The notes under the pieces: model-generated
Databases searched by the model: none
Seen by the model: only the letters and a program-made list of their open reading frames with translations
What the model was told of the DNA's origin: nothing
Made by a program: the position numbers and the translations under genes
Shown: piece by piece, positions 1 to 10,843 of the stretch
How the letters are laid out: each line of letters starts with the position of its first letter
How positions within the stretch are numbered: the stretch's first letter is position 1
From: Neckera pumila
Taxonomy: Eukaryota; Streptophyta; Bryopsida; Hypnales; Neckeraceae
Length of the DNA: 64,000 bases
Assembly: GCA_963969595.1 (NCBI GenBank)
Contig: OZ018412.1
Coordinates: 28,334,339-28,398,338, forward strand
Direction of reading: 5' to 3'

Positions 1-2040
1 ATATTTATATTTGTCTTTATACATATTGAAAAAAATAAATTATAATACAAGTATGGTTTTAGGTACTATAAAATGTATGGACAAAGAAAAGATGTTCAAC
101 TTCTTTATATTTTTTGTACCACCCACCCACCCACTAAGCCGATACTAAGTGTGTTAGAAGGGGATACTAAAGATTTTAGTTTAATAGAAATCACACCAAG
201 CCATGTAGCAACCAAAAATTAGTGAAGTTCACATTATTAAGTGAAACAAATCCACTGACCCTAAACTGGAGTACGTTTACAGTTGTTCCGAATATGTTAG
301 AAAACCTTAATCTTGAACTCAATGAACCTGAATGTAGAAACCTGAACTTTAAACTGGAAGTCTTGAAACCCTAAATCCTAAACCCTAAACCTTAACATTG
401 AATGCGAGCAAGGCACATGGCATGGAATAATTAAGTGTATGGTAACTCTATGTTGTCTTATGAATGTCTATGAAGACTGGTGGATGTGCTTTGTGAAGTC
501 ATTAATCTGTTTGTTTAGTATAATTGAACAGATTGAGTAAGTTAGTCTGCTCTTGTAGCAACCACGTAAGAGCTTTTTGTCAATAATGATGTCGAGGAAG
601 GGTAATTTCTTGAAACAGTTTTCAGTTAAATTTTTTACTTTCCAAATCGGATTGCTATGACTGTAAGCCAAGTTCGTTAATATGTCTTTGACCTTGGTGG
701 AATTCATTACAAATATTTGAAGTTGAAATGCATTGAACACTGAATCCAACGTCCTCCACAAATGTAAACGACAGATGTATTGCCGGAATGAAAATGTCAG
801 GGTGCGGCATCTTCAAAGTTAGAAAGGCAGTCGGTTTTTTCAAGATAGCACCGGAAAGATCACTTCAGCCTGCCAGCTTGAGTATTATTTCCTTTGCATG
901 AAAAATCCCATTGAACTGTGTCAAATGAATGGAAAAAAAGGAGTAGTCCGCATGCAATTATAGACGCAAGAATGCCAGTCAGAGTGGTAAATATTGAATC
1001 CGGTTCCCGAGAAATGCCAAGCTTGGAGCTTCAACGGGTCTTTGACAGCCGTAGTGAATGCTGCAGGGTTCTGGAATCCCGATTAGATTCGAATTCAAAT
1101 GCCGCACGTTTCTCCTTAAAAATCTCCCAGGACCCGAATTACATGCACATTAACTCAGGCGCGACAATTTTGCATTGAAGGAATCAAGATGAACGAGAAC
1201 ACAGTCAACATTTTGCAAATACGACCGCATCTTAAGATTCTACCTGGACACATTGGTGCACGGCTTTGAAGAGTGCACGTGTTAATGAATATGCAGGTGG
1301 ATCCTATCCAAGTGAAAGCAGGAAACAGGACCTCCAGCAATATCATGAGTCTCCAATCGACTTTCTTTGTTTTTCCCAGGCGCACGTGAACGAGCAGTGG
1401 TGGTCGAGGAGTCTGGACACCTATCTTTTGTTAATTGGCAGCGCTTGTGGATTGTATGGAGCTTGCGGATCTGTCGTAGTCTTGCATTTCCTCTAGGTAT
1501 GAATTCTTCAAATCTTATTACCCGCGATTCCGACTTTCACAAGCAGTTCAGTGTTTTCAGGGCAATATAGAAGTTGTGAAGGAATAATGATCGGGCAAGT
1601 GATACCAGCAGTGAGGAATGGCCGGAAGGTCACCTTCTACAATGATTTGACTGTCCACACATCAGGTCCTTTGAGTTACTTTGATACTTAAGCATTAGTT
1701 GCGTATCACATGAGTGCTAATTGGTGAAAGAGGATAAGTACCTGCAATGCCGAAGTAGTGTAGAATGTGCGCAGAACAGTTTGCTGGGCACAGTGCTGTA
1801 AGCAGCGCTGTGCATACCGCTAGCAATGGTAGTTTACAATGTCGTTTTCTTCAGTGAAGGACGGTCCTGGTCACTCCGTCAGTGGCGAAAGCAACAAAGT
1901 CGTAAGCCGTAATAGTGTAGTCATCTGCCTCTTGTACTGTATACGACCGTAGACTACAAGTACAGACTATAATACGTAGTGAATGCTGTATACCGGAGCC
2001 GTGCAGCTACAACAATTGATAATCTCCTGTCTGTCGTTCA
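1..2040. other. No supported gene; scattered short ORFs
   Basis: No reading frame longer than about 100 codons is convincing here. Two overlapping minus-strand frames (about 468-843) could be the remnant of one decayed exon, because the translation continues across several stops, but no family was recognised. A near-palindrome built on CAGTGCTG and CAGCGCTG lies near 1789-1812. The stretch most likely flanks the transposon-like unit that begins near 2.04 kb. Confidence 0.4.
366..396 (+). repeat. Short interstitial telomere-like repeat
   Basis: About four degenerate copies of the plant telomere unit (CCCTAAA) lie in a row: ACCCTAAATCC followed by TAAACCCTAAACC. The tract is about 30 bp, far too short for a chromosome end. 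Such tracts also occur in plant promoters (telo-boxes), but no adjacent gene supports that use here. Confidence 0.45.
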
Positions 2041-2045
2041 AAACA

Positions 2046-2222
2046 TCGGGAAATATCCCGTTGTCAAGAACTTACTGATAGAAGTCATTTGTTGATCTCA
2101 ACGGGAGATATCCCGTTGTTTCCAGCGGGAATTATCCCGTTCCTCCCAGCGGGAGATATCCCGTTGTTCCCAAAGGAAGGTATCCCATTGTTCTCAGTGG
2201 GAGATATCCCATTGTTTCCATG
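2046..2222. repeat. 24-bp palindromic minisatellite at left edge of the DUF7869 unit
   Basis: One isolated unit (2046-2064) is followed by five tandem units of about 24 bp (about 2100-2222). Each is built on CGGGAGATATCCCGTTG, so every unit contains the perfect inverted repeat CGGGANATATCCCG. On the minus strand the array reads as repeated N-N-G-I-S-P peptides, which is a by-product. Single related motifs recur inside the unit (3960-3974 and 4132-4144) and towards its right edge (6270-6285, 6749-6760, 6903-6914, 7068-7077). This fits subterminal repeats of one transposon, possibly bound by its transposase. Confidence 0.7.
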
Positions 2223-2611
2223 AAAACATTTTAGTTGGTCAACAATGGATACTGTACATGGTAATATGTACCATTGCATCAAACCGATAGATAAAATTGT
2301 TCCGTGATGTGACCTTCCAATCTTGTCGATCGTTGGGTTCTCAAGTTCTATATTCCAAAAGACAATATTCCATTTGTATTCTATTTCATTCTTCTTTTTA
2401 TAACGTAGTAGTGCAACCCCACTCCACCTCGACCAAAGGCGCAAACTTCACATATGGCTAGGTCAAGGGATAAATCAACGCATCTCCTTTCCCTATCGAA
2501 GTCCAGACATAATTACAATGTGGACTGATATTCTGGAATTTCCGTCTTCAGGTTCATTCTTCATTACGTTTTTGCCACTATAAGGTTCTTGGATTCAGTG
2601 CGTCAGAGACA

Positions 2612-5600
2612 ATGGATTCATACTCTGATTCATTTCATGATGCCATCACTCCATATTTTGGAGAATCAGCCGGGGACGCTGGTTCTCAAGAATCTACTGC
2701 ACGGAATGCTCCGCTAAGCGATGGTGACGTAGTGAGGCTTTTCCTACTGGATTTTGGAGAAGTTGGAGTGGGTTCTGTTGTGGAGGCCCGTCTTTACGAC
2801 GAGTGGTTGGGTGTGCCGATCCCGGTCGAGTTGTGGGTATTCGTTCTCGTAAGGCCTTCATTGGTCGTCCCAGAAGTTCAACATATCAGGCTCTCTCCCT
2901 GCCAGAGAGGTCTACGTACGCTGGGGGAAGTTCAAAACAGAACCATGTTGTGGAGGGCAGCCGATGTGGTGAAGGTCACTGCGGATCCGCATGTGGATGG
3001 AAGCCCATTCATTTGTCAAGAAGATTGGATTGGCCTAGAGATGCATCAACTAGATTCCTTTGGTGTTCTTCAATCGTTAGGTCAAATTACTTGTTGGAGG
3101 GCGGATGATTATTTCCAGAGTTCTACCCTCGGTGAAGGCTACATAGGTGTGACAGTCCTTGACGTCTTCGTGGGTAACCCAGACACAATTATGACCCATG
3201 CTCGGTGGCCCCTTTCCAATTGCTGGTTCCCTAGTGGTCGGTGCTTGAAGGATATAGTCGACTACTTCTTCACCTTCCCTGATGTATCAGATCCCCTAGC
3301 CTATTTGGGTGGAAGACAGAAGGCGCCCTATCGTTTCATAGTTTGTCAACCCTCCCTCAGTGAAAAGGAGACACAGTTCACGTGGAAAACGACGGACTTC
3401 GAAATTCAGAAGATAAACTCGCAGAACTGCTGCGATAGTCATTGCTGCCAATTGTTTCCGCCTGAGAAATCGCTGAAGGTTAGGTAGAGATACTTCTCGA
3501 AACCATTTGAAGAGCGTTGAGAGTATGGAATTGCAGTTGGTGGACAATTGCATACTGTGGAGTGGACACGGAAGTAGAAGTACATTACGCTGGAAGAAGT
3601 TGAAGTCTGTGCCACAGCGTGGTACATTATTCACGGAATATCAAAGTCGACCTATCACAATTACATTGACAAGTACAAGGAAGGCATTCTTTCATCTATA
3701 CACGGGAACAAAGGGGTTAAGCAGCCTCGACTTTGAATGGTGCAAGTCACTGGTACAATGAAAGCGATCATCGACAACACTGCTGATCAGATGCCGCACC
3801 AAATGCGGTGCATTGGAAATAAGAGAGTGGACACGCTTAAGTTCTTGCCTGCTGGGAACAACTGGAAGCGCGTTCATGTTGATGCCAATGAGGTAGTTCC
3901 ATGAACTGTCCTTCTGTTGTTTTTTATTATTGATGGATTTGTCGGACTGCTACGGCAACAGGATATATCCCATTGAACTTCTGTATAGGGCCTTCACTAA
4001 GTTTTTTCCCTCTGCTGGACATCTCCATGACACAGTACTCCATGGGTACTTCATTTGGATGGTTCTTTCATTTGAATACCTCTTCATACGTTTCGCTGTA
4101 GGACTTGAATGCAGTCATTTTTTCAGCAGGATATATCCCGTTGTTGATCCCTGTAATTGAATGTCCTCATTGCTGCTGTTCTCTTTGCTCCTGTTCGTTT
4201 ATCAGTTCTCAAAGTATTACTGCCTCCACAATTTGTGCTTTTGTTTTTTGGAAATCGCAGTTGAATGTGGAGTATGGCCTTCCTCTAGTGAGCCAAGCAA
4301 CGGTTAGTAGAATAAAGAAAGAGCACTTCAACAACGTCTCGATTAAGCTTGTTGGTAGCTCTTTTGCAAAGTGTACAAAATGCAACGAATTGCAGCAGTT
4401 CATTCTGAAATCACCAAAAGGAAATTTGGACTTCGTGGAATTCATGAAGCAACGAATTGAACACATTAATCATCAAGCATCCTGCCGTCGCCTGTATGCT
4501 TCGTGGCATGAGGAATCCAGGAGGAACCCTCAAGAGCTACTGTGCATTATTCATGACAAGATGGACACAAGGAAGACGGCTCTCCTAAGAATGTGAATGA
4601 CGACAAAGGCTACACAAGGTTTGGGTTAGCTTCCCATGAGTATAACTGGAATGGTGGCTTATGGTCATGTCGATGGTGCGTATGTGCATTATGCACTAGC
4701 CTGCTGGCCGGGCGACTCAAACTTCACCATTTCATCGCTGGCTAGACTGTTCAGGCAACTTGAAGGTCCACCAATTCGGGAGACGGGCGACCTCTTTCCC
4801 TATCCACCTGCAAATGCAATGTTTAACGCGCTACTCAAAGGAAAATCTCGGTGTATGGACGCCTTGAAATTGATTCCACAGGAAGTTTGGCGTGGATCTA
4901 ATGCCCTTCCTAACAAGCTCTATCTTCAGCTTGACAACTCTGCCAAGGATAACAAGAACCAGTACCTCATGGCGTTTTTGTCTTTGCTTACTGCGAGAGG
5001 AGTCTTCAAGGAAATTCAGGTCGGTTTCCTTCTAGTCGGACATACTCACGAAGATATTGATGCGTATTTTAGCCACTTCTCGAAGGCTTTAAAGAGCAAG
5101 AATACATTTGTTGTCGCGGACCTCATGAAGTCGTTCATGGAGTCCCAGGAATTGTCATTCATGCCTGAATTCATCCAAGAGGTGGCGGATTTCAAGTCCT
5201 TTGTCAAGGGATACCTATGCAGTGGCATGGCTAAACTAATTGGTTTGAAGGAGATGCACCTTTTTTGGTTCTACGTGGATAGTGATGGAATCCCCGTCAT
5301 GAAGTACAAAAAGTCTGCAGTAGATTCGCAGTGGCTACCATCAGATACACCTTCTCGATGCCTGTGGAAGAAAGACCGCGTGGGTCATGCGACACTCCCT
5401 CGAGGTTGCCCTAAGCCTGTTCCTTTCAAGCCTATGTGGGGTAGCGAAGTTGCGGAAGCCACGGGAAATCAAGAGAAGGCAGTGGAGGCAGCAAGGAAAG
5501 AGACCTTAAGCAAGGGTTTGATTCTGTTAGGAATCGAGAAGTACATTGAGTATTAACGAAACGGAATGTCCAAATGCGAGGGGTTTGCGGCCACCTTTGC

Positions 5601-6190
5601 GCTGTACGTCGATTACTGGAAACGTGTGTTGCGGGAGCTCAAGGAGTCCCTTCCTGACTGCCCTTCGGAATTGATGGAAGGCTTTTGGCCAAAGTATGAT
5701 TGGAGGTTGCAGGAATCCGCTTGCCAGCGGCCGACCATCAACCCTGTTGACATGGTTCCAGAAGAAGAGGAATTTGAACCTTATTGCGGACCCACAAATG
5801 AGACGCCAAGGGAAAGCTTTAATCCTTAGGTTGATATTCGACCGAGTTCATGGGTTCTGCTTAGACCTGAGGACCCCTCAGTATGTGCTGTCTGGCAAGG
5901 AAGAGCACTGTCCGATGTCTGCAGAGAGGAAGGGCATGAGAACAATGGGAAGTTCATGCTCCAGTATTGGCGACCAGATAATTCTGAAAGTAACTTGGAA
6001 TTGATGTACCAGAATTGTTGGTACGAGAAATGGGTTGTGAAGAACAGGCCTCCCACTTGGGTGGATGCATCTTGTGCATTGTACGCCAATTGGTCTGAGA
6101 AAGTGAACCCAAAATCACGTACTATTCCTAAGAAAAGCAGAGAGGCTGCCCAGGCGAATTTGAATAGGGTAAACAAGGTGGACCCCTGAT
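2612..6190 (+). pseudogene. DUF7869-type transposon-associated gene, decayed
   Basis: Recognised as the DUF7869 family, which occurs in repetitive, transposon-like genes of plants, oomycetes and animals; its biochemical role is unknown to me. Evidence in order: a cysteine-rich segment with C-C-x3-H-C (about 3430-3460); a helix-turn-helix-like region with G-I-S-K-S-T (about 3640); a segment A-K-C-T-K-C (4366-4383); then the long frame 4636-5556 with the family signature L-D-N-S-A-K-D-N-K-N (about 4930-4960) and G-H-T-H-E-D-I-D (about 5038-5061). The last part continues to 6190 (5566-5829, then 5830-6190 in the same frame). It is broken. The first frame runs through in-frame stops at 3485, 3518, 3575 and 3734, then a probable intron (about 3895-4255, which contains two copies of the flanking palindrome motif), further stops around 4594-4620 and 5554, and a TAG at 5827. 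It is therefore very unlikely to make protein. The start at 2612 is the first Met of the open stretch. Confidence 0.7.
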
Positions 6191-6264
6191 CGACTAACGT
6201 CTCGTGGTCCACCACGACTACCAGGAGATTTTCCGATGCTTTTCTTTGTTCACTGTGACCATGG

Positions 6265-7100
6265 CAGGGCTATCGGGATATCTCCCAATGGTTTATTTTG
6301 TCCGGCTTCATAATGGCACAGTTCATTTCTTTGGTAAATTGTTCTCTATGTCTTTTACAGAAGTTACTAGTGCTGGCAGTGGAAGCTGATGTGAGTAGGA
6401 TGGGTTTATTTTATTCAAGAATATCAGAATGTGCGGTTCTTGTTATAATTCCTAGAGGGCACCTCCCAAATCCCATGTCGTAGTCGTAGCAAATGTCCAC
6501 GCTCTTTTCTTTTGCTATTCTTTCTTTTCTTGTACTTGATCTCTTGTGGGATTACTACAATGTTGCAAGATTTTTTTTCATTGCCACTTACTGTTGTCAA
6601 TATTCATCTTCACTTGCCACCTTTGGAACCTGCATTCAAACTTGGAGCATCATTCAAAGTTCATATTGTCCATGACATATAAGTTTGAGTGCAATTGACC
6701 TCTCGGAGGTTTCACAGCACACTTAGGTGCTTAAACTTCAAGGTATCTGGATATCTCCCGAAGTTATGCCTACCATTATGCATCACAGGCTATATACTGA
6801 TCCGTATTTACATTTTATGTATATCCTGAGATGCATGTTCATGGGCTCTCATTGACCTCTTGGGGCATGTGAACACCCTCAACAAAATGAACTTCAATGT
6901 ATCTAGATATCTCTCGATGTTTTGACAAACACCACGCAGCCATTCGAAGGCTATGTACTTCACATTTGCAGTTCATGTATATCCTGAGATCCATATTGCT
7001 GTGCGTCAATGGACCACCCGGAAGCCTTCCAACGCCTTCACAAAAATAAACATAATTGTGTACAGAAATCTCCCGGTGTATTCCCTAACACCATGGATTG
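6265..7100. repeat. Right-hand subterminal repeats of the DUF7869 unit
   Basis: From about 6690 to 7100 there are three diverged tandem units of roughly 160 bp. Each opens with (C/T)ATTGACCTCT or TCAATGGACCACC, has the motif GGATATCTCCCG or a decayed form about 55 bp in, and (in the first two) ends with ATGTATATCCTGAGAT. The GATATCTCCC core is the same motif as the left array, in the opposite orientation. The unit bounded by both arrays is about 5 kb (about 2.04-7.1 kb). No terminal inverted repeat or target duplication was fixed. Confidence 0.55.
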
Positions 7101-7265
7101 GGAGATTTTAAATTCTGGACTTTGAATAGTCCAAAAGTAATTAAACATGGCATTTGTACAAAAATTCTGTAGATGTCACCTTACTTTCTAAATGGCACAG
7201 TATTATACATGGAACATATTTAGAGAAATGTTGACAGAATCAACATAATTATTTTGTAATGCAAT

Positions 7266-7430
7266 TACTAGTAGAAAATAGGCCATGAATAACTTGTCCA
7301 CAATAACAATAACAGTCATTGTTGCAGTCATTTAGGACAACAATGACTACAAAATGACTGCAAAATGACTGCAAAATGACTGTTGCAGTCATTATAGACA
7401 AGTCATTTAGGACCCTGTTTTTTACTAGTG
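7266..7430. mobile_element. CACTA-type foldback MITE, 165 bp
   Basis: The left end reads (T)ACTAGTAGAAAATAGG and the right end, reversed, CACTAGTAAAAAACAGG. This is the terminal pattern of CACTA (En/Spm) non-autonomous elements. A 3-bp duplication AAT flanks it (7263-7265 and 7431-7433). The interior is rich in repeated AAAATGACTGC and its complement GCAGTCATT, so most of the element can fold back on itself. Confidence 0.65.
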
Positions 7431-7433
7431 AAT

Positions 7434-8819
7434 GGGCTTGATCCAAAAGGCAAAATGTGTGAAGCATTAGATGACATTTGAGGCCTCTAAAAGACTGCAA
7501 ATTATTCTGCGTTCCCAAACCGAGGGAATGTAGGGTAACTGCTAGCTGATGTGGCAAAGACCATGCCGCGTCATTTTCAAAAGAAAAAAAAAATTGCTTA
7601 AAATGATATTTGGAAAAAATAAAATTTGAAATTTTTTTTCTAACAGCCCGTACTGGCTGTTTGAAGAATCAAGCTAGATTTGGGAACAGGCCTAAAATGG
7701 CCCTCCAATGCCCTCAAACGTCATCTAGTAAGACACTTAGTGCAGGTGCTCTTAAGCAAGTGTTCCAAACTAAAGGATTCACTTCGTGCCTCTATTCCTT
7801 TCCATTGATTTGGATTGGCAAAGTTTCTTCAATTTGGCAAAGTTTTGCTCGATTGAAACTCAAATCTTAGAGACCTTTCTTATTTACCAAAGGAAAAGCC
7901 TCATTTTTGGCAAGATTCAATCATAAGGTTGTGAATGTATTGATGATTGTATTTGTAGGTGGTACAAGTGGAAGTGAATTGAATGGAGCTTGGACATGTC
8001 ACTTCACATGTCACTTGGTTGTTTCCAAAAATCTAGACCTCTATCTCTTTTTACTCATTGGAGGTTGAAAATGATTAAATGTTAGTAGCCAAATAGGCCC
8101 TATGTTTTTATTGTGACTTTTTTCACTCACCTTATGTTTTGTCTTTGTTTCAGGGAGTAAAAAACAACAGGGTTCACAGTCTAAGTGTTTGTGGAAGGCT
8201 AGTTTGAGTTGGGCTTCCAAAGTAGAAGTTTTTGACTTTTTGTGAAGGTGTATGTGAAGGCAACAATGAAGATACTCTTTTTAAACCAAGCGTGTGGATC
8301 TTGTTGCTATTTTTGGGGCCCTACTCTTACAAGTTAACTAAAGGTCTCCTCTCAATTGCCACTAGTTTCATTTGGGATTGTAGTTGTGGGTACTCTTCTT
8401 TGGTTTAGTTTGCAATTTGCATGCCAATTCCGAGATCTCTTCCAGTCAAATTTCTTTTCCTCTATTTTGAATTTCTTGGGAATCAGTAGCTTGCTAGTTA
8501 GTACGTATTGGTGATAGTTGTACACATTTGGTATGGCATGACCACATATTTCGAACTCTTCTCTTTGCTAACCTCAGATGGTGTTGTTGTGTAGTATAAG
8601 AGCATTGCTAAGAAGCGAGCGGGAAGCGGGGAGCAACAAGCAATGAGCGGGAAATAGTGAGTTGTGAGTGTAGATTATGAAAGAAGAATGAAAAAAACAT
8701 ATATATTTTGGAATTTTTTTGGATGAAAGTGGGTTAGATTTTGGATGAAAGAGACTGAAATTCTGGAAATTATTTGGAAACATTCCCAAAAAATTTAGTG
8801 GACGTGGACAAATTCTTAG
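7434..8819. other. Gene-free stretch
   Basis: No supported coding region. An AGC-rich tract (about 8612-8680, repeated GAGCGGGAA-like words) resembles another at about 55640-55710, so both may be ends of the same unrecognised repeat family. Confidence 0.4.
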
Positions 8820-9480
8820 ATTAAAAGATAAGAATGAGGAAAACCTTTGGATGGAAAAAGTGGATGAAAGTAGATGAAATAGTGGATGAAAAGTATGAAA
8901 TGTTGATTGAAATTGATGAAATATTGGATGAAAAGTGATGAAAAGTGGATGGAATTTTAGACAACAATAAATGAAATCTTGGATGAAGAGTACATGAAAT
9001 ACTAAATGAAAGAAGACGAAATATTGAATTGATTCATAGATGAAATACTACATGAAAGTAGATGAAATATATATTGGATGAAAATGTATGATAAAATATT
9101 GGATGAAAAGTACATGAAATACTTGATGAAGTACAAGAAATAGTGGATGCAAGTGCATAAAATATTGGATGAAAGTGTATGAACTACTAGATGAAAGTAG
9201 ATGGAGAATTGGATGAAAGTAGATGAAATATAAGATGAAAATAGATGTAATATTGGATGAAAGTAGATGGGAAATTGGATGAAAGTAGATGAAATATTGG
9301 ATGAAAGTAGAAAAAATATAGGATGACAATTGATGAAATATTGGATGAAAAGTACATGGGATACTGGATGAGGATATCAAATACTAAAAATCAAAGTAGA
9401 TGGTCTACTACATGAAAAAAGAGGACACTTCGGATGACAAGTAGATAAAATATTGGATGACATCATATCCAATAAGAATT
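8820..9480. repeat. GATGAAA-type AT-rich minisatellite, about 660 bp
   Basis: Dozens of degenerate units of about 10-20 bp built on TGGATGAAAGTAGATGAAA and TGGATGAAATATT. Unit length varies and no spacer-repeat pattern exists. The minus-strand open frame here (9048-9380, Ser/Phe/His-rich) is a by-product of the repeat. Confidence 0.85.
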
Positions 9481-9989
9481 TTGACATTCTGAGGAAAACA
9501 AGGTGACAACGCTATGAAGATAAAAAAATGAGTGACATAATTACATATCCCAGCAAAAATGAATATTTGTAGAGGATGGGACTTATTACCGCGAAAATAG
9601 GGGACCTACGACCGCAGTTAGGGTCACTTTGTGTGCATGGATTAGTTGAACTAAAATATACCTATTACCTTGGAAATATAGAGCAACTTGGAGATAGACC
9701 TCTGCGTTTGTCATAGGTTTTAACCAAAATTCAAATTTGTACAATACATCACTTGTCCTGTGTGTTGGCCTCTAGGTTCAAGGTGATGGCATAATACTAG
9801 ACACAAAAGGAATTAAACATATCATAGATATCACTTCATGGAGGGGAACATTATGCATAGTAAAATGATGCTAGAAATAGTTTTTGAAGGGGTGGGACCC
9901 TGTTCAATAAAATGTAAATACTGGCCCTTTTAATCTCAGTATATATTTCAACTCAACAAACATAGACAAGTTTTGGAATGCAAGAAGAC
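9481..9989. other. Gene-free flank of the MULE/SWIM gene
   Basis: No coding region seen. This is probably the 3' flank of the minus-strand MULE-like gene that ends just above 9990. No terminal inverted repeat could be assigned. Confidence 0.35.
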
Positions 9990-9998
9990 AAGCTAACT

Positions 9999-10843
9999 TC
10001 ATACCAAATGATTTAATACCCCGCTAAGAAGCACTTGCTTCACTTTGTTGAAACTGAAGCTCGGCGCATGAATGAAAGTTTTTGATGCAGATTCCAGATT
10101 GCAGATAATAATGAAAATAAAATAAAGATGCTTACAATTTGCCCATATTCCCCGCTTGCCTAAGCACTTCAGCTTCATCTCTTTGAAATTTGGACAGATC
10201 CAATCCGGGAATGAAGATACGGTGAGCATGTACGTTTCATGTCGAGGCTATACACCAAAAATGAGTGGCACTATACAACCAAATCCAGGGTGGGGAACCA
10301 TTGTCACTCTTTCAATGCGTGCATTTAGAGTTAGGGCCGATGCACAATTGTTTTGATGTTTTATAGTTGGAGCCTTCGGATTGCAACAAACGACCTTCCC
10401 CGCTTGAGTCGTTGGATGTTCATCTGGTAAAGACAGAACAGGATTGGCAAGCACAATTTGTATCTCCGCCAAATAGTCTCCTAGGCAAAATGACTTGATG
10501 TTGCGGAAGTTGGAAGCCTACGCCTTCCAAGGCCAAAATCTCCGCTTGCAACAATTTGATGCCCAATTTCACTGGCCAAATTGATGGAATAGCTAGTACT
10601 GATAACACCCACTTCTTCTGGGTGCCTTTCACACATCTTTCAATGTCGTCGTTGCAGAAGAAGAATTGCATACGATCATGTTGATTTCTCTTGTAATTCA
10701 CCATCATACCTGTATATGTTGGCGCTGCAGTAGCAATGTTGTTTTGGACTATTTAGGCTGTGCATTTCTTCTTTGTAATAGCTTGCAATGCAAAGCATGC
10801 CTTTGCTGATGTTTTCAATAAACGTGCTATATGCCATTGGCCT
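9999..10843 (-). pseudogene. MULE-like transposase, 3' part with SWIM finger (A1)
   Basis: This is the C-terminal part of the gene whose 5' and middle parts lie at 19996-21763 and 14409-16102. Near 10600-10680 it encodes a segment with D-D-I-E-R-C-V-K-G-T-Q-K-K-W, matched in copy A2 (57311-57556) by D-D-V-E-Q-C-V-K-G-T-K-R-K-W. At 9999-10229 it encodes a decayed SWIM-type zinc finger: the terminal C-K-H is present (N-C-K-H-L-Y), but the first C-x-C pair seen in A2 is damaged. SWIM fingers are typical of MULE/FAR1-type transposases and bind nucleic acid or protein. Several stops and frameshifts separate the blocks. Insertion T1 interrupts the gene at 10844. Confidence 0.7.

Noticed and set aside
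366..396. Chromosome-end telomere
   Set aside because: Only about four degenerate units, with ordinary sequence on both sides.
8820..9480. CRISPR-like or protein-coding repeat array
   Set aside because: Units are degenerate and contiguous with no spacers, in a plant-like genome; the open frame is a by-product of the repeat.
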